A stretch of 64,000 bases of DNA from CBDDFN01 sp965227065. Its GTDB lineage: Bacteria > Pseudomonadota > Alphaproteobacteria > SPJN01. Within the stretch, counting starts at the first letter, position 1. The number at the start of each line of letters is the position of its first letter. Shown one piece after another: positions 62,772 to 64,000 of the stretch. The stretch is taken from NCBI GenBank assembly GCA_965227065.1, contig CBDDFN010000012.1, forward strand, positions 62,001 through 126,000, given 5' to 3'. The notes under the pieces are model-generated. The model was not told where the DNA came from and searched no databases. It saw only the letters and a program-made list of their open reading frames with translations. The translations under genes were made by a program, and so were the position numbers.

Positions 62772-62824
62772 GGCGCCCCCCTTGCTGACGTCCTGAATAC
62801 TGAAAAACTATAAAAGTTTATTTT

Positions 62825-64000
62825 TCAGCGGGGGGCAAGCTTGCCGACAAAATCTGCATCATTGAGCGCGGCGTTAAGTTCGGCCCGCGTCAGCCATTGA
62901 TCGAGCTTTTTCAAATCGGGTTCATCGCGGAATTTGGCGTGCGCCAGAACCCGGCTGGGATCAAATCCGCCGGGATAGTCGCCCAATTGCGCCAGATGAA
63001 AGGCGCGCAACGCTTCATCCCGGCCAAGCGTTTGCAAGGGCGGTTCCACCGGCAGGGCTTCAAACAGCGCAAGCGCCGCCCGCGTCTTTGTCAAAATATG
63101 ATCCGCGCCCAGATCAGCTTCTTCAGGGGTGCGCAAAATGCCCAGCCGTTTAAGCCCAAGCCCCAGCGAGCGGGAGCCTGACAGCACCGACAAGGGCGCG
63201 GCCAGCACCAGCCCGCCCGACACAGGCAACAGCCAGTAAAACAAATTGGGATGCAGCACATAGGCAAGACCCGCCAGGGCCACCCCGCCCGCCATATGCC
63301 GTTGATGCCGGCGCAGCGCATCACGCCATGCCACCGCGCCATCATCGCGCCGCTGGGGTGCCCAACCCGCATCCCGGCCCAGCAGAATATCGCGCACAAT
63401 GCCGGTTTGGGCAGCCATCAGAACCGGCGCATAAAGGGCTGACAAGACAATCTCGACCAGCACACTGACCAGCACCAAAGGCCCGCCAAAGCGGATGAAG
63501 CGCGCCGGGTTCAACAGGGCCGACAAAAGCCCCAGCGCCTTGGGCAGCAACACCACCGCCATGGCGACAAAGAACAGGCCGATGGCGCGCTCGGCATCAA
63601 AGACCGGCCAGTGGGGGAAAAGCCCCGGCGCGGCAAAATATTCAGGCCGTGTCAGGGCTGCCTGAATGGCAATGGCAAAGCCCACCCCCACCAGCAAGAA
63701 CCACAATGGCGCGGACAGATAGGCCATGATACCGGTCGCAATATGGGTGCGTGAGGACAAGGCGAGCCCCTGCGCGGTGACCATTTTGATATGTTGCAGA
63801 TTTCCTTGCGCCCAGCGGCGGTCGCGCACCATCACATCCATCAGGCTGGGCGGTGCCTGCTCATAGGTGCCGTCCAAATCGCTGTCGAGCACGACCCCCC
63901 ATCCGGCACGGCGCAGCAATGCGGCCTCGATAAAATCATGGCTAAGAATATGCCCGCCAAAGGGCGGCTTGCCTTTCAGTTCGGGCAGCCGCGCGCTTTC
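62825..64000 (-). CDS. opgH: Glucans biosynthesis glucosyltransferase H, C-terminal part
   Basis: The frame continues to the right edge, so the N-terminal half of the protein is missing from the window. Visible from the edge: GKPPFGGHILSHDFIEAALL, RRAGWGVVLDSDLDGTYEQAPPS, then RDRRWAQGNLQH, the acceptor-binding and QRWxxG-like motifs of processive GT2 enzymes, followed by about six membrane segments and a cytosolic tail. OpgH makes the beta-glucan backbone of osmoregulated periplasmic glucans in the inner membrane. It marks resident chromosome at the right end of the accessory region. Confidence 0.9.
   Translation of the reverse strand, partial: ESARLPELKGKPPFGGHILSHDFIEAALLRRAGWGVVLDSDLDGTYEQAPPSLMDVMVRDRRWAQGNLQHIKMVTAQGLALSSRTHIATGIMAYLSAPLWFLLVGVGFAIAIQAALTRPEYFAAPGLFPHWPVFDAERAIGLFFVAMAVVLLPKALGLLSALLNPARFIRFGGPLVLVSVLVEIVLSALYAPVLMAAQTGIVRDILLGRDAGWAPQRRDDGAVAWRDALRRHQRHMAGGVALAGLAYVLHPNLFYWLLPVSGGLVLAAPLSVLSGSRSLGLGLKRLGILRTPEEADLGADHILTKTRAALALFEALPVEPPLQTLGRDEALRAFHLAQLGDYPGGFDPSRVLAHAKFRDEPDLKKLDQWLTRAELNAALNDADFVGKLAPR

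Noticed and set aside
62772..62824. Attachment site or element boundary next to opgH
   Set aside because: No tRNA, integrase or matching direct repeat is visible. The boundary cannot be placed from this sequence.

Overview
The window reads as part of an alphaproteobacterial chromosome, probably a marine member of the Hyphomonadaceae/Maricaulaceae type. Three things suggest this: high GC, a host opgH gene at the right edge, and LexA boxes of the alphaproteobacterial form (GTTC-N7-GTTC). Species cannot be assigned from the sequence alone. No tRNA, rRNA, CRISPR array, integrase, phage polymerase or recognised lysis cassette was seen.

Positions 1-39644 hold a T7-like podovirus morphogenesis module on the minus strand, in roughly canonical order. 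Read in the direction of transcription (right to left) it runs: small terminase, large terminase (one-base frameshift), gp13-like protein, portal, Bbp19-like protein, scaffold, major capsid, decoration-like protein, tail tubular A, tail tubular B/nozzle (split in two), gp14-like core protein, long core protein, and a very large putative internal virion protein that runs off the left edge. Cargo sits between almost every pair of phage genes. It comprises six related small secreted proteins or lipoproteins, three Cys-rich secreted proteins on the plus strand, three giant cadherin/VCBS-repeat proteins on the plus strand, an OLD-family ATPase/nuclease, a KTSC protein and several tiny ORFs.

Six leftward promoters (near 13.6, 28.9, 32.0, 36.1, 37.4 and 41.5 kb) share one design. 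Each has a TTGC-type -35, exactly 17 bp, and a CATAAT-like -10 embedded in a GAAC-N7-GAAC box. The virion genes and the lipoprotein cargo therefore look like one DNA-damage (SOS) regulon. A strong terminator lies after the capsid/decoration genes, where T7 has its T-phi.

Positions 41.7-50.1 kb hold six tandem RTX calcium-binding protein genes, mostly separated by terminators. Positions 50.2-52.1 kb hold a small early operon (DUF1376 replication protein, a second replication-like protein, a DUF6456-like protein) behind a promoter overlapped by a perfect palindromic operator. Positions 52.1-62.8 kb hold a giant RTX/cadherin/integrin-propeller protein and a second giant RTX gene broken by four single-base insertions. 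The window ends in the C-terminal part of opgH (osmoregulated periplasmic glucan synthesis).

Working interpretation (inference): a resident podovirus-derived particle locus under SOS control, loaded with secreted accessory proteins. Whether it is a prophage, a phage remnant or a domesticated particle such as a gene-transfer-agent-like system cannot be decided from this window.
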